The notes below the pieces were generated by a model. That model saw nothing but the letters and a program-made list of their open reading frames with translations. It was not told the DNA's origin and made no database searches. A stretch of 64,000 bases of DNA. It comes from Rhynochetos jubatus (taxonomy: Eukaryota > Chordata > Aves > Eurypygiformes > Rhynochetidae). Made by a program: the position numbers and the translations under genes. Location: assembly GCA_027574665.1 (NCBI GenBank), contig CM050654.1:37343722-37407721 (forward strand), written 5' to 3'. This document shows, one piece after another, positions 27,686 to 40,600 of the stretch. The stretch's first letter is position 1. Each line of letters starts with the position of its first letter.

Positions 27686-30600
27686 CTTTCCCCAGCCTCT
27701 GCTTATTGGCTATAATGAAATAGAAAATATCTCCTTTTTATTCTAGACAAGAGAGTTTCTGACAGAATCACTTAGCTGTGTGTGAGGGTTTCACAGATGA
27801 GACTTCTGAAGTGGGTGAGATAGATTCAAAGTCCCTAAAGTACAAGGTCTTCTTACTGTCACTTGCTCCAGTCTCACTGTGGGAATGTAGGCATCTCCCT
27901 GCTCCACCTCCTGGTTGTGGTGGCTCCTGCCCTCCTGCCTTTCTGGTTCACATGCTGTGCGGCAAACAAGATTGCTCCTCACGGACCGTCAAAACTGAAC
28001 TACTTTGGATAAGTGCTTTCTCTTGTTTTAGTGGTGGACCAGGTACTTTATTCTGTGTTGCAGTGTGAGGAACTGTCCTTACATGACTCTGACTCTCAGC
28101 CCATGTTATTTAAGCAATCTTTACACTTAAAATCATATTGGTGATGAATAAAATTCAGTCCTGCCTACGGACAGAGACAAAGGGTGGTCAAAAATAGCAT
28201 CATGTTGCCTCTCAAACAGTTTTCTAATTCAATTACCTGCCTGATTCTTAATTAATTTTTTTTCTATTGAAAAATTGATGTGAAACTGTTTTTTTGAATT
28301 TTAGGTTAGGGTTTGGGTTGGTTATTTTGAAGTCTTTTGTATTGGCTAGACTGATTCTGCAGAGGATCATGTTTGGCATGTTTCGGTTTCAGCAGTCCAA
28401 AACCCAGCTTTTCATCAACGCAAGTATGCCGTACAAGGTTTATTGTCCCTCATTTGAAGCACACTGCAGACAGGCCTGTGTTTCTGTTTGATGAACACCA
28501 GAAGACCCAACACTCAGGCCTGCCAAGGTGAATCACATTGGGACCGCAGGACTGAGATGCAGCTATTTTTCCTTTTTTCACTTCAGCTCCCACCATTTAT
28601 ACACCTACCTCCAACTTACATTTAGACACAAACTGCACCTCTTCATTTTACCCCACATATTACTTTCAAATATGGTTCAAAAAGACAGGGTCCAAATTTA
28701 CTGTGAAGATCTTTGCTAGCTATTTTTTAGCCTCTCATTTCTTCTCTGTCATGACACTGTAAAATTGTAGGCTAAGGACAAGTTTCATTTTATCCTTTCT
28801 ACTATTTGCTGAAAAAAGTGTCTAGTGTAAAGGAAAGCACTAAAATCTAGGTTATTTCTTTACAGAACATGTAGATTCAGCAGCATGGCTCAATATTAAT
28901 AACAACCGAATGGCTAAATCTCTGCAAACTGGGATAAAAGTTTGCTCCCAGGGATCCAGCAAACACACTTAAACCATTGAGTTATCTTAATTCTAAAATA
29001 GCCTTCCAGCAGTACCACAGGGCCAGGCTACACTTTGGGTTATTTTGTAGTATCTAGAATTCTGAAGCTATTCCAGAGGCAGACAGGCACAATGAAAAGC
29101 AGAGTTGGCCAAACATGTGAAGATTTGAGGTACAAAAGGATTAACAGATGCTAATGTTCTACATTTTTCTGCTGCAATTATATGAGTACAAACAGCACCC
29201 AGAGCAAAGCAGAAAGGAAAAGATTGCATGTAGGAGGGACAGAAAGACACAGCTGTAATACTGTGCTGTAGTAAATTTTGAAAAAGGCAACTGTTGAGCA
29301 GATGTTACCAGCACATGGAAAATTTACTAAGTAGATGATTTGCAATTCACCAGTCCAGCGAGGAATAGTGGCTTATTTCAACCTAAAATTAAATCTTTCC
29401 TTTTTTACAGAGAAATAGAATGCTAAAATAAAGAAGAAAGATTGATAATAACTGAAACTCAGACTCAACAACTCTTCAACCTGAAACTAAATATCTTAAA
29501 AACAGGAAGCATTGAGTCATTTTCTTTGAAAAGACATTGAAAGGAAATATTTCAACTTTTAGGAAAATATGCCTCTTGTTCTCTATGCCAAATAGTTTGT
29601 CATGTACAGTAGATCTTGCTGATGTAGAAAAAAGTGTCACCAATGCCATTTTAACCTGAGCTCCATTCACCCCAAACGCACACCTAAGGGTGCTCATATC
29701 AGATGTGTTTGCTCCAAGGAGCACAGTCTCCACGATTTCCTTTTCCCTATCTCAGTTGCCTTTGTTCACATGTACTGCTCTGCATGATGAGCCCTTATTT
29801 TCCACTCTGACTGCAGGACAGCCAGATCCAAAACACAGGTCTCCTGCAAGACCCCCATTACATTGCAAGCTGTAAGTTCCACAGCTCCTATTGCTGTGAC
29901 GACAGGAAAACAATGCACGCACACTGCGTAAATACATAGGAGAATGAAGCGTGCCTTGGCATGGCACGTATCCCACGCCTGATTACCTGGTGGAAAGAGC
30001 ACAGAAGCATTTTGGCATGAGCAGTGCTGAAAAGAGGGTCAGCCTCCTGCTTTTCATGATAATCCTTCTTATCTCTAAACTATTGCTACAACATCTGTAT
30101 GGGAACATGAGGCGGGAAGACCGCTTCGGTCTCTTGATGATTCTTCCATAATAGAAGTATTTCCCTGTCCTTTAGCTCAAGCAAGGATGTCTAATTCGGA
30201 TTAATCTCCCATACTCTAGTGATCAGCCACATAAATGCATGACTTCCCTAGCAATGAACCCAAAACACTCTGGGTTCACGCCACATGAAATGTTTTTACG
30301 TGTTTCTTCAACAGCAAGATACTGTCTCCATCTTCCTCTGTCCTGAGAGACAATTGCCCTTCTTACATGTTTACACCCTTTTAGGTCTCAGTTCTTCTTA
30401 GCCACAATGCAAATTTGTTCACACATGTCTCAGTCATGATACAGATAATAAGGTGTAGGTTGGACTTGAAGTGGCCATCTGAACTGGTTAATTTCTGTAT
30501 TGCTCTCAAACTAATTTCCTGATTTTTGTTACTTATTCATTATGACTCCTTGACTACAAAGAGTACTTCAAAGCTGAATATTTCTCTTTAATCAGGGACC

Positions 30601-33554
30601 AAAAACATTATCACTCTGATCATAGGATTGCAGCTTTCATATTTTCTTCTCAGACCTATTCTTGGAATGTGTCCCATCATTAAAAATCCTCTTCTAAGCT
30701 AGGAAAAATGACCTTTTCTTTTTCAAGGCAAACCTTTTCTTAGGATCATCCATGGACTTCATGGGTGTATGCCAAGAATGACATAGATTTTTAAACAGAT
30801 TGAATCTTATTTCCAATAATAATTTGCAGTAATTTTTCATAGCCAAAATCCTTTCAAAGGTTTCTTACAGCAGCAGGTTCTTTTGGCTGTGATTTCATGA
30901 GAAATGGCAGTCCATCTTTTTACAAAGGGCTCTACAAATAGTCATGAAGTTAAATCTCCTTTCCCATAAGAATAGGATGTAATGAACTCATATGTGATCG
31001 TATGTATATGCATACAGCGTATGTGGAGACAGTGGAAGAGTCTGTTTTTCAGCCTTTTTATATGATAGGTATATATATATTTATAATACCTAAAATAAGA
31101 GTTGATTTTTTTCTGCCAGACCAAGTAGGAGTTGGAGCTGTTAATAAACAATGTTAATATTAAAAGAGAATAGACAAAACAATCATTTCTTCTGGCCCAA
31201 GTAAACGTTACAGCTGAGTTAGCCCTCAGCTAAAAAAAAACAGTAATGGGAAAAAAAATCCTTGTCTCCAAGACAAAACCTTGCTAGAAGGAGGAAGAGA
31301 AATACATCGGGGAAAACAGACTGCCTGTCGCTGTGCTCTGAGGTCTAGCCTGAGCCAGGAGCAAGGAACTATGAGGCACTTGGGCAATGCAATAAAAAGT
31401 CAAAGCAAATAGGGCAGGAAAGGACTGGGGAAGGTCATGTAATCCACCCGCATTCAGCAGCGTGCACCACGGATTATACACAAACCCATTTTTCACACGT
31501 GGGACAACATTTGTGAACTTTAGAGATGCTACGGTTGCTTGCTCTGTGCTCTTAGCAGAATATATTGCTTTGATGCAGAACTTATCTTTCTGAGCAGCTC
31601 CCAGAAATTCCCTAAAAGCTTTGCGAATTCTTTTGCTCAGGGCCTCAGGTACTTCCCCAGGGGAGTATCTGCAGCGTCTGCCTGAGGAGAGGGCTCTGAG
31701 CAGTCCCCCTGTTTCTCAACAACAAGGGGGTTTTGTTCACACCCGTGTCTATTTAGGGCTTGGCATGGATGTTACATGCTTGCTTTACCTTCTGTCTGCT
31801 AACAACTTGCCCCTGAGTATTTGGAGACAGTATAAAGTGAAGAGAGTGAGATACCATATGTTAATTCTAGTATGCTTTTTGGCTGATAAAAGTGAAAAGT
31901 ATAAGCTCTTTGTGAGATTATTGCATATAAACGAGTTAAGGCAATTGCGTGGATAAGCTAGAAAAACAGTAACTTTGCCCATTAAGATTTTATCTAAATA
32001 ATCCAAATGTTACAAAGGAAGAAAAAAAGAAGGTTGAGAAGCAAGATCAAACTACCTAAAAATCTGATCTCTGGTCATGCAGAGATTTTGAATGTTAAAA
32101 TTTTTAGTATGTCTAAGAGATGCTGAGCATGTGGTGCTGCATGAGAACTGCTGCCCTCTTCCTTGGGTGGATGTGTATATTCTGCTACTGCACATATTTC
32201 TCAGGCAAACAAATGTAAGTGGCAAGGGAAAGGGTGTTGTTCCTTGATGCAGTTGTTCTCTCGACACTTCGTACTATGAAATAAACTCTCAATTTCCCAA
32301 TAGAAAGAGACTGAAATTATGAAGAATAAGATTGACTGAAATGGATGGCAGTGTTTAAAAAATATTAGCTAGTATTGATGTTTCGGAGAAAAAAAATACT
32401 CCAAGAATGCTGCCCCGGGGAGGTGATTGATACAGCTGCCATGGGGGCCTGTGTCTCGCCGGATAAGTCACTCCAGCCATGTCAGAGGTGATCATTACTT
32501 TCATGCTCCTCGTGTTTCTGGGTGCCTGACTGACGACCCTGATATGCAGACATATGAGGCACTTAAAGCTTAGCTGCTACCAAAATCTCGATGTCGGAGC
32601 TGGCTGTGAGCTTTCTGATGAAAAATTTTTCAGCTGGATAATGTTGACTTGCCACAGCTGAGATTTTCACAGAAGTGTGTTTTTCCATTGAAGTTATCAT
32701 TGTGTGATTTTTAGTCCAGAATTGCTGGAGGAAAGAAAGGGAGAAAAGGAAAGGGAGGAAGCTGTATGCTTTGGAATAATCAAAACACATGAGAGACCAC
32801 AAAATGAGAGACTCAGGCTCTGCTCGGAGTCTGCCTGAGCAAAACTTCCCAAATTAATGTTGTTATTTCCTGGGCTGATAGCTATTAGGGGATTGGTGGC
32901 AGGGAGAGGGGATGGTGGAGTGAATTTTTCTCCCTTTCCTTCTCTTTCTAAGTGCTTTTACTAAACATTTCAAAGGATGGTGTTTTTTGGGGGTTTTCTT
33001 TTTTATTCTTTCCAGTGCGAATGTGTGGAAAAAAAAGGTCTTTGTACTTTTCATAGAAGGGGAAAGCAGCTCTGTGCTTGTCCTCTTTGGGCAGATCTGG
33101 GTGCAGAGATCAGACACCTCAGCCAATAGGACACTTTCAGCCCCATTCCACTATCTCTAAAACAATTCATTTGTTAGCCTGGGGAAGTCAGGATATATCA
33201 CACCTCACGCTTGCCTCTTACCCACTAGACCAGTAATGCTGCCAGAGAAGGAAGTCAGCTCGTATGATTCAATTTGTTCTTTCCCATCACCTTATTTTTG
33301 CCCTGTCCTGAGGCAGGATTTAACATTGTTAAACCACCCACGTGTGGGGTTTGCCTATCCCCTTTTCAGCTTCAGGTGAAGGGTTTTTTGTGGACACCAG
33401 TCGTGGTTAGAAAGTGTCCAGCCTTCACCCATGCTGAGATTGGGGGAGTCTTCCTCTTCCTCTGTCACCCATGGGTATGGGGAGTAACCGACTGCTGCCT
33501 TCCCTCCTCTCCGTATCAGACAATAAAAGGCAAACCCTTTCAGTGCTCTCTTCT

Positions 33555-33800
33555 CCTATTTCTAAGCCTGTTTCTTTTAACTGTCCTTGTAGGTCACATT
33601 TTCAGGCCCTTTGTCAGCTTTGCTGCTCCCTTTTTGAATTGTCTCTAATTTGTCCAACTTTATTTAAGTATGATGATCCAAATTAGACAAAGTACTCCAA
33701 CTGTGCCTGCTCAAGTCCAAGTGCACAGGTCTAATGAGTTGCCATGCTTTATGTGCACTGCCCTCAGTAACAAGTTCTATTCTTGTTAATTTTTCCTAAT
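33555..33800 (-). mobile_element. old, diverged CR1-type LINE fragment
   Basis: The stretch from aggtcacattttcaggcc through ttgaattgtctctaatttg to gtactccaactgtgcctgc matches in order the internal CR1 segment usually seen as 'ctctccaatttgtccac ... acagtactccaactgtggcct', in reverse orientation. It is much more diverged than the copy near 49650, which suggests an old insertion. The outer limits are uncertain. Confidence 0.65.
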
Positions 33801-36800
33801 AACTCTGCAAGTTGTGAGTCATTAGGCATCTGCAATGAAGGAGATCTGGATGGCTTCTAGTTCCCAAATCATACTTTCTTCATTTTTTTAAGGTTAAGTA
33901 TTGAATTTCTGCTTCTGTCTTTGTCCTTCACTGGATCTCAGAGGTTCTCCATAAGTTTCTGAAGATAATTTTTAGCAATTCAAATAATTATTTGACTATT
34001 ACTCAGGGTGGATTCACCAGTTACTGGCAACCATGATACACCCATTTTTAGCTGTCTCTATTCTTTTTGTGCCTTGTGTTCCTATTACTGTCTTGAAATT
34101 AACTGTGCTAAATATCTGATTGCAATTAAATTTCTCTGAGAAAACTGAAGTAGCAAAGACTTTGAATGCAGCTGTATTCCCTATGTCATTTTACCTGCTT
34201 TCCTTCCCTGCTAATGGACCTGCACTACTTTCCTTTGCCTTGATAACATTAATAATATTTGCCCTTCACCCCACAAAGACTGGGAAAGTAACTTAATGAC
34301 TGCATGTTAAGCACCCAGTTAAAGAAGGAAAAAGCCTATCTGGAAACGAATGGCACTTCCAAGACTTCTTTTGATACTTTGTGGCATTCACACATTAAAG
34401 CCACATGCTCATAAATAAGAATGACATGAAATACTGGCTCACTGCTCGGTAATGCAGGGCTGTCTGCCCTGGGCACTGAAGGAGGTGCCAATCTCAAGCA
34501 AATCAGCGCATGGTCATGCCACAGAGACTCGATTTTAATTTGCAAGCACGATGAGCAAATGAAGGCAGCCCAGCCTTAGCTCTGGGGTTTCCTGGTTTGT
34601 GTGTGCTTCCCATCACAACTTTGTGTGTCAAGAGATAGAATGTGAAATACGTGCTGGATAGTGTCCTGTCAGCTTCCTCAAGGCACCGAGTGCTTGCTCG
34701 CCTCGGAAGAAGTGCGATCTTTCTCTCCTTCCTGGGATTGTAACTAGTACCCTGTTACCGTCCTCTGTCTTTGTAGTCCTTTTCCACAGATGAGGAGAAT
34801 AATATGCTCTTAGTGATTACGTAGATTTACAGAAATTTCTAGCACCTCCTTCTATCGTGTCTGACCGCATGATTGTACCAGGCAGTCTTACTGTCTTCTG
34901 GAAACGTTTGGAGATAGTAACTGTGACTTGCACAACTCTTTGGGAGTGTATACAGTGATGTAAATTGTCAGTGGAAGTTATTCTCAGGTGAACTTGGGAC
35001 TCAAGCTAATGCAGCACCACAAAAAACTGAAATAGCACCATGAAGATGACTAGCAAAAGTGATCTTTGCAAGCTTTCTGTTCCCCCAACATATTTGCTTG
35101 AGACCAGTAGGGGCCAAATGACAACCTGACATGATGTGACCCACAGCTTTTAATGACTTTTTATGGATAATTTCTTCCTGGGAGAGTACTGCAGTGCTGA
35201 TAATCCTGGTTGCCCTATGGCTCATATCACCAGTTGTTTTGTGACTCGTATCTATCATCCTTCTGCCCACAGGGAACAATTTAAAGTAGGCTATGTCGGC
35301 TTTATAGTAGCCAGGATTTCCTACAATAATGCTACTTTTACCTGATGGCTTGCAGCAAAATTAAGACCTTATTTTCTGCTGAAGAGGTGTGAACAGTCAC
35401 CAGTGAGTCTATAGCTGACCCTGGTTTTCTCCCAAATACTCTTTTTTTTTATCTCCTGTTGTCCAGTCTGGCTGCTGGGGATTTTACTCGCAGGCTGTCA
35501 TCTGACCTTTCTGCCCACGACTGTAAAATTAATTAAACATGCTTCTCTCCATGCATGCTCGCTAAACGGACTGTCCATTCCAGCACTAGTTAGTACAGCA
35601 TTTGCATTGACATTAACAGGAAATACCTAAATACAGGGCATGAAAATTTTGCCTGCTGTACAAATCAGCTCATTGCACATCCTCTCCTTGTCCTGTGTGT
35701 GTAGCCTTTTGTCTCCTCTGTCCTTGTGACTTAATTTTAGTTTGCCCTCCAATTTCACCTCCATTACTGTGTTATACACGGGCAGTTGGCTATGTGACTT
35801 AATCATACCAGCCTCCTCCTGCTGCTTTACTTCAATCATCTCCAACCTTTCTCCACTGAGCTGACAAAGATACTTTCTCCTGCGCCATAGAAAACATGAT
35901 CTAAAACAATACGATAGTGTTAGGGTTCTGCATGCATAATTTCAGTAACGTCCCATGTAACCAGTCACCTGGCTGGCTTTTTTTAAGTGAAATCGCCCTT
36001 GTTATCAGCCTGTTTTCATTCAGATCTCACAAAAGGATTGTTCACAGCGTGAGTTATGCCAGACATTACAGTATCTCTGTCAGGAAGTCAGTAAAGATAA
36101 TAGAAAGGGGTATATGCAGACAAATCTTTGGAAATAAAACATTTAAAAGCAGCGATGCTGCTGATAGCTTTCCATCATTTTGCAGAACATTACGAAAAAA
36201 AACAACTAACCCCAAAGAACAACCTATTGTTTGTTAATACTTTTGTATTGCTCCCCACCGTGTTTGCTTGTATTCGTTATGCAAAGTTTTCCACATTTAC
36301 TTTTTGTTTTAAGGTCTCAGAACCTTTTTCCTGGCCAGAACAACAGAAATCTCAACACGGCAAATGAAGTTACTCCTCTAAATGTGTGAGACTCATCCAC
36401 TGCAACCGCTCCAGGGAGGTAGTGCAGAAGGGTGCTGAGAAATCCTCTTTTCTGCTCCTGCTGCTGCCCTTAGGTATGAGGGTGAGAGGAAATTTCCCTC
36501 TGGCAGGGAAATGCTTTCTGATCTCGATCCCCTCCCATCCAAATAAGAAAGGGATCACTACCCCACGCACACAAGTGTACGCTGAGATCACACGTTGTTT
36601 GTTGCCTACATGTTTCTCTCCTGAAAAGAACATTTTTTGTGCAAAGTCAATTGGCAATATCTACATCATTATGAAGCTTTCCTGGCACTGCATCTGCTGA
36701 TTGATGGCCGTGAAAATGCAGCATATTTCATTTTCTTTTTCTAGACGTGAAGCCAGCTGCTAATGGTTTTCACAGGGTGAAGCTGGCAGCTGCAGGATCA

Positions 36801-37661
36801 GGTCTCAAGGCTCTAAAATGTACATTTGCAGGAGAGCCACCTGGGCTTTTGGCTGTTGCATTACTGGTCATTACTGCTTATAAGAAGTGATCTAAGCAAA
36901 ATGAGTGCTGAGCCCGGCTGTAAATTCTGGGGCTTGATTTGGGAAACCATAGTCATTAGCATCAGATGGAAGTGACCTCAATGATCTTGAATCTTTCTGT
37001 ATGCAATTAAAAGTTCCCTCTCCTGTTTCCAAAAACACACCAAGTCCCATGGTCTAATAGTTGACTTTTACTGAGTTTTATTCATCTTCTTCTTCAAGGC
37101 AAATGCTGAAACTAATACATAAATATTACCCTCTTTATGTTAATTGTGAATGCTTGCTGAAGACTGAAAAAAGCATGAACGCCAGCGCGTCATTAGGCTG
37201 AGAGAGAGACTGCGGCTCTAAGCAGACACCAGTAAGTGATCTTCTCCTACATGTCTTGGATAAAATTGGTATCTAAGCTCTTGTTCTTTTCACTCTAGAA
37301 AAAGGCCATTTGATTCCAACATGCCTATGTTTTGCCTGACTTTCCTGTATCTCATGGACAGCAAGGAGCAGGGGAATGTGGCAGCCGCTGAGGCCATCCA
37401 GGATATAGGATTGCAGTAGTCTTTCTGCAAGTCCCATGCAGGTCCTTCTTTCTATTTTATAAAATCCCACTGTGACTGTGAAGAATGAGATAGGATTGAG
37501 TCCCGCCTAGACATGTAGATGGCATGTTCTACTGGGTGGCAGAGACAGGAAAAACACATGGGTTTTGGTAGTACTGCGTTTTACTCACCATGTTGACTTA
37601 GCAAACTAGGCTGGGTGCCTTATCTTTCCCAGGGAAAGACAGACTCACCAGGATGTCCAGG

Positions 37662-37678
37662 AAAAAAAAAAAAAAAAA
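37662..37678 (+). repeat. A17 homopolymer run
   Basis: Seventeen A on the plus strand (T17 on the minus strand). It falls inside the weaker candidate first exon of VWDE, where it would encode five Phe. Its length is likely to vary between individuals. Confidence 0.97.
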
Positions 37679-40600
37679 GCAGAGCTGTGAAGAGATTCAC
37701 CATCAGTTTTGTAAGCTGCTGTCAGGCTGATCTGCATTTGCATTTACATTTTTGGACTGTTTCACAATGACTTAAATGGGAAAGAGCAAAGCAGAAATGA
37801 TCAGTTGCGTGGGAATTCCTGAGAGCGGCAAGAGAATTTCATAATCGCACAAAAATGATGCAAGCACAGATTTTGCATTGTTGGCTGCTGTAACTTCAGA
37901 GAAAATTGACTTTGACACACACTTGAACAATCTTAAAAATGAGAAATAGGTTCCAGAAGCAGAAATACTGGAAATCAGAACTTTCCTTATAGGTAAGAAA
38001 GTCCTGTTTTCTTGATTTCTAATCTATATGATTAACAAAAAGCATTCATAATTGTTAAGCAGCTGTAAAGTGGGTCTACAGTGTACATTGCTTTCTCCTG
38101 TGAGTCTCTGCGGGTCGAATTCTCTCTCATCAGTGGGTGCCACAGAGGCTTTAGATAAGGAACTGGTGAAGAATAGCTGAACGGTGAAAGCTATTATCTC
38201 AAAAGACTGATATTTACTGGATTCCTTGCTTTTTTACCTTTCTAGCTGAGTCACAGAATTTCCTTTGTTGCTGCACTTTCCCCTTCCCCCTTTCTCTAAC
38301 AAACACCATTGAATCGAGTATGCACGTCTTGTATACTGTTATCTAGAATTATCTCCAAAAACCCTTTTAAGTCCTGTTCACATACAAATGAGACCTGAAT
38401 ACTTCCAGGGAAGAGCAGTACATTAGCAAGCCTGATAATTAACAGTAGAATTGGGTCAATAAAAGAAGCCCAATTCTGATCACAAGGTGACTGTTTCCAC
38501 CATAATGTGAAAAGCTACTTCCAGTGCTGAAAATACAGCAGAGCAACAGTTAAATTATTGTCACTGTATAGACCTCATGTGGATCTCTGCGTGCATGTTC
38601 GGATTTGTGCAAGCAGAGGGAATGGCTATTAGGATAATCAGGGGAATGAAGAGCTTGCTTTGTAAGTAGAGATTAAAATTAATTTGCTTAGCCCAGCAAA
38701 AGGGAGTCTGAGGATGCTTTTCACGTTGCTGATGTGTCCGTAGCGGGGAAGAGAACTCTGTAGGCTAAGGAAGAATGTCATTGTGAGAACATCCGCTTCA
38801 GGAGCAACATGTATGAAGATATTTAGGGTGGAAACATAAGGAATTTCTACCTACTGAAAGGTTAATACCTAGGTGACTTAAGCAAAATATCTATTTCTAA
38901 GACGGATCTCATGGCTGCCTCTATAGCAAGGGACTTGGGCTGAGCAAGAGCAATGACACGGTTTCTACAGAAGGGTCTTCTATCCTGTGACTGAAGGAGC
39001 TCTGCTTGGTGGCATTTGCCAAATCCTCTTTCCAGTATACCTTTTCAGAACCTGGGTGGGACCTAAACAATTCCTCCTCTCTGTGGCATGAAAAATGCCA
39101 AAGATACCTCCCACACGCTGGCTGGACTGACAGCTCTAGCAGACCATCTCCTTTCCCTTGTGGATGTAACACCTGAAAAAACTTCTGGACACTGAAAATG
39201 AGTATGATGCATAGAATCCTCCCCCACGTTACTTGAGTGTATTTGACGAAGAGAAAACATCTGCATATTACTGCAGCTACTGAAGCAGTGAAGCTGGAAG
39301 GTTCTGGTTCAGGGGATCAGAGAGGTCTGGAAGTTTTGAAATGCTATCCTTGCCCTCACCTCTCGCAGATTTGATTTAATGCCTACAGGCTACATTATTG
39401 TTTACAATATTTCACTTTTGGATAAAAAGTTTTTGAAACCTATTATCTATTTTGTTATTTTTTCATCAAACATTGAATTATTGTTGGGGGTTTTTTAGAC
39501 ATTCACCATCTTATCATAAATATCCTGCCATATAAAAATGTCTGATTTGTAGACTCTTACTATGAATAAATTAAGCTGGATTTATGAGACTTACAGACTG
39601 TTCTTCCTCTGTTCTTTGGAGGGCTTTGTGAATGTGCAATGAGAGCTCTTATTTCTTATTATGGAATTTTATTGCCACTGTGTAACTGGGTTAATATAAG
39701 AAGTATAAATAGGGATATGCAGTTGCCTGTGAGATGTTTTAATATGGAGAAGACCATCTGAAGTTCAAAAAATATGAACTGAAGTACGGATTGTATATCT
39801 TCTCTATAAATGGGAAGAGAAACCATTTCAGGTGCTGAAGAAAGAATGGAGCATGTGGGAATTGTCCCCTAGGAAAGGTAAAAAAGTAATTGGATTTTTT
39901 TAAGCCATCTTGCTCTACTCTGCACCTACATTTTAGCAAACATCCCAAAATACTGCAGTTGCTTCCCATCACTTGCTGGTCTTCTACACCAACTTTCATA
40001 GAAAGGGTGCAGAAAGCAAGAGAAGCTGGAAAGGTCTATCAGCCAGGATATTTTGCATTCTGATAGTTCCTCTTCTTTTTGGTCTACATGAACTTGGCTG
40101 ATGTTAGTTCACGTAGACAGACCCAGGCAATAACCATGTCCTACTTTGAAATGAAAAGAAAAAAATTCAGGACATATGAAGTGCTCTTCTTAGTGAAGAA
40201 TAGAATACAGTCCAAATCCTGTGACTCTCTCTCCTGTGCATTAGCAAAAAAACATCCTCGTTTATCCCCGTGCCATCTTCCCATCCTCTGCGTACTTCAA
40301 TGGTGTTTTAATAGCTTTAAGCCCACAAGGGTACAGGCGATGCCCATGCATATAAATGAAGGGAAGGCAGGAGGCTGCTGCCAGCAGATGAATATAGACC
40401 CAGCACGGCTGTGTCTAAAGAGATAGCAGCTGGAAAGGACTGAGGTGGCCACCAAAAGGGAGAACAGCTGGAAAACCCAAAAAAGAAGTTTTAAAGCAGG
40501 CACACACACAAACTGGCTTAACTGAGGGAACCGGGTGTTGGTTCTGGAGAGGCAAGATTGCCTTGTGGGCTGCAGGAGCCTCACTGGGAGCCGACCCTGG

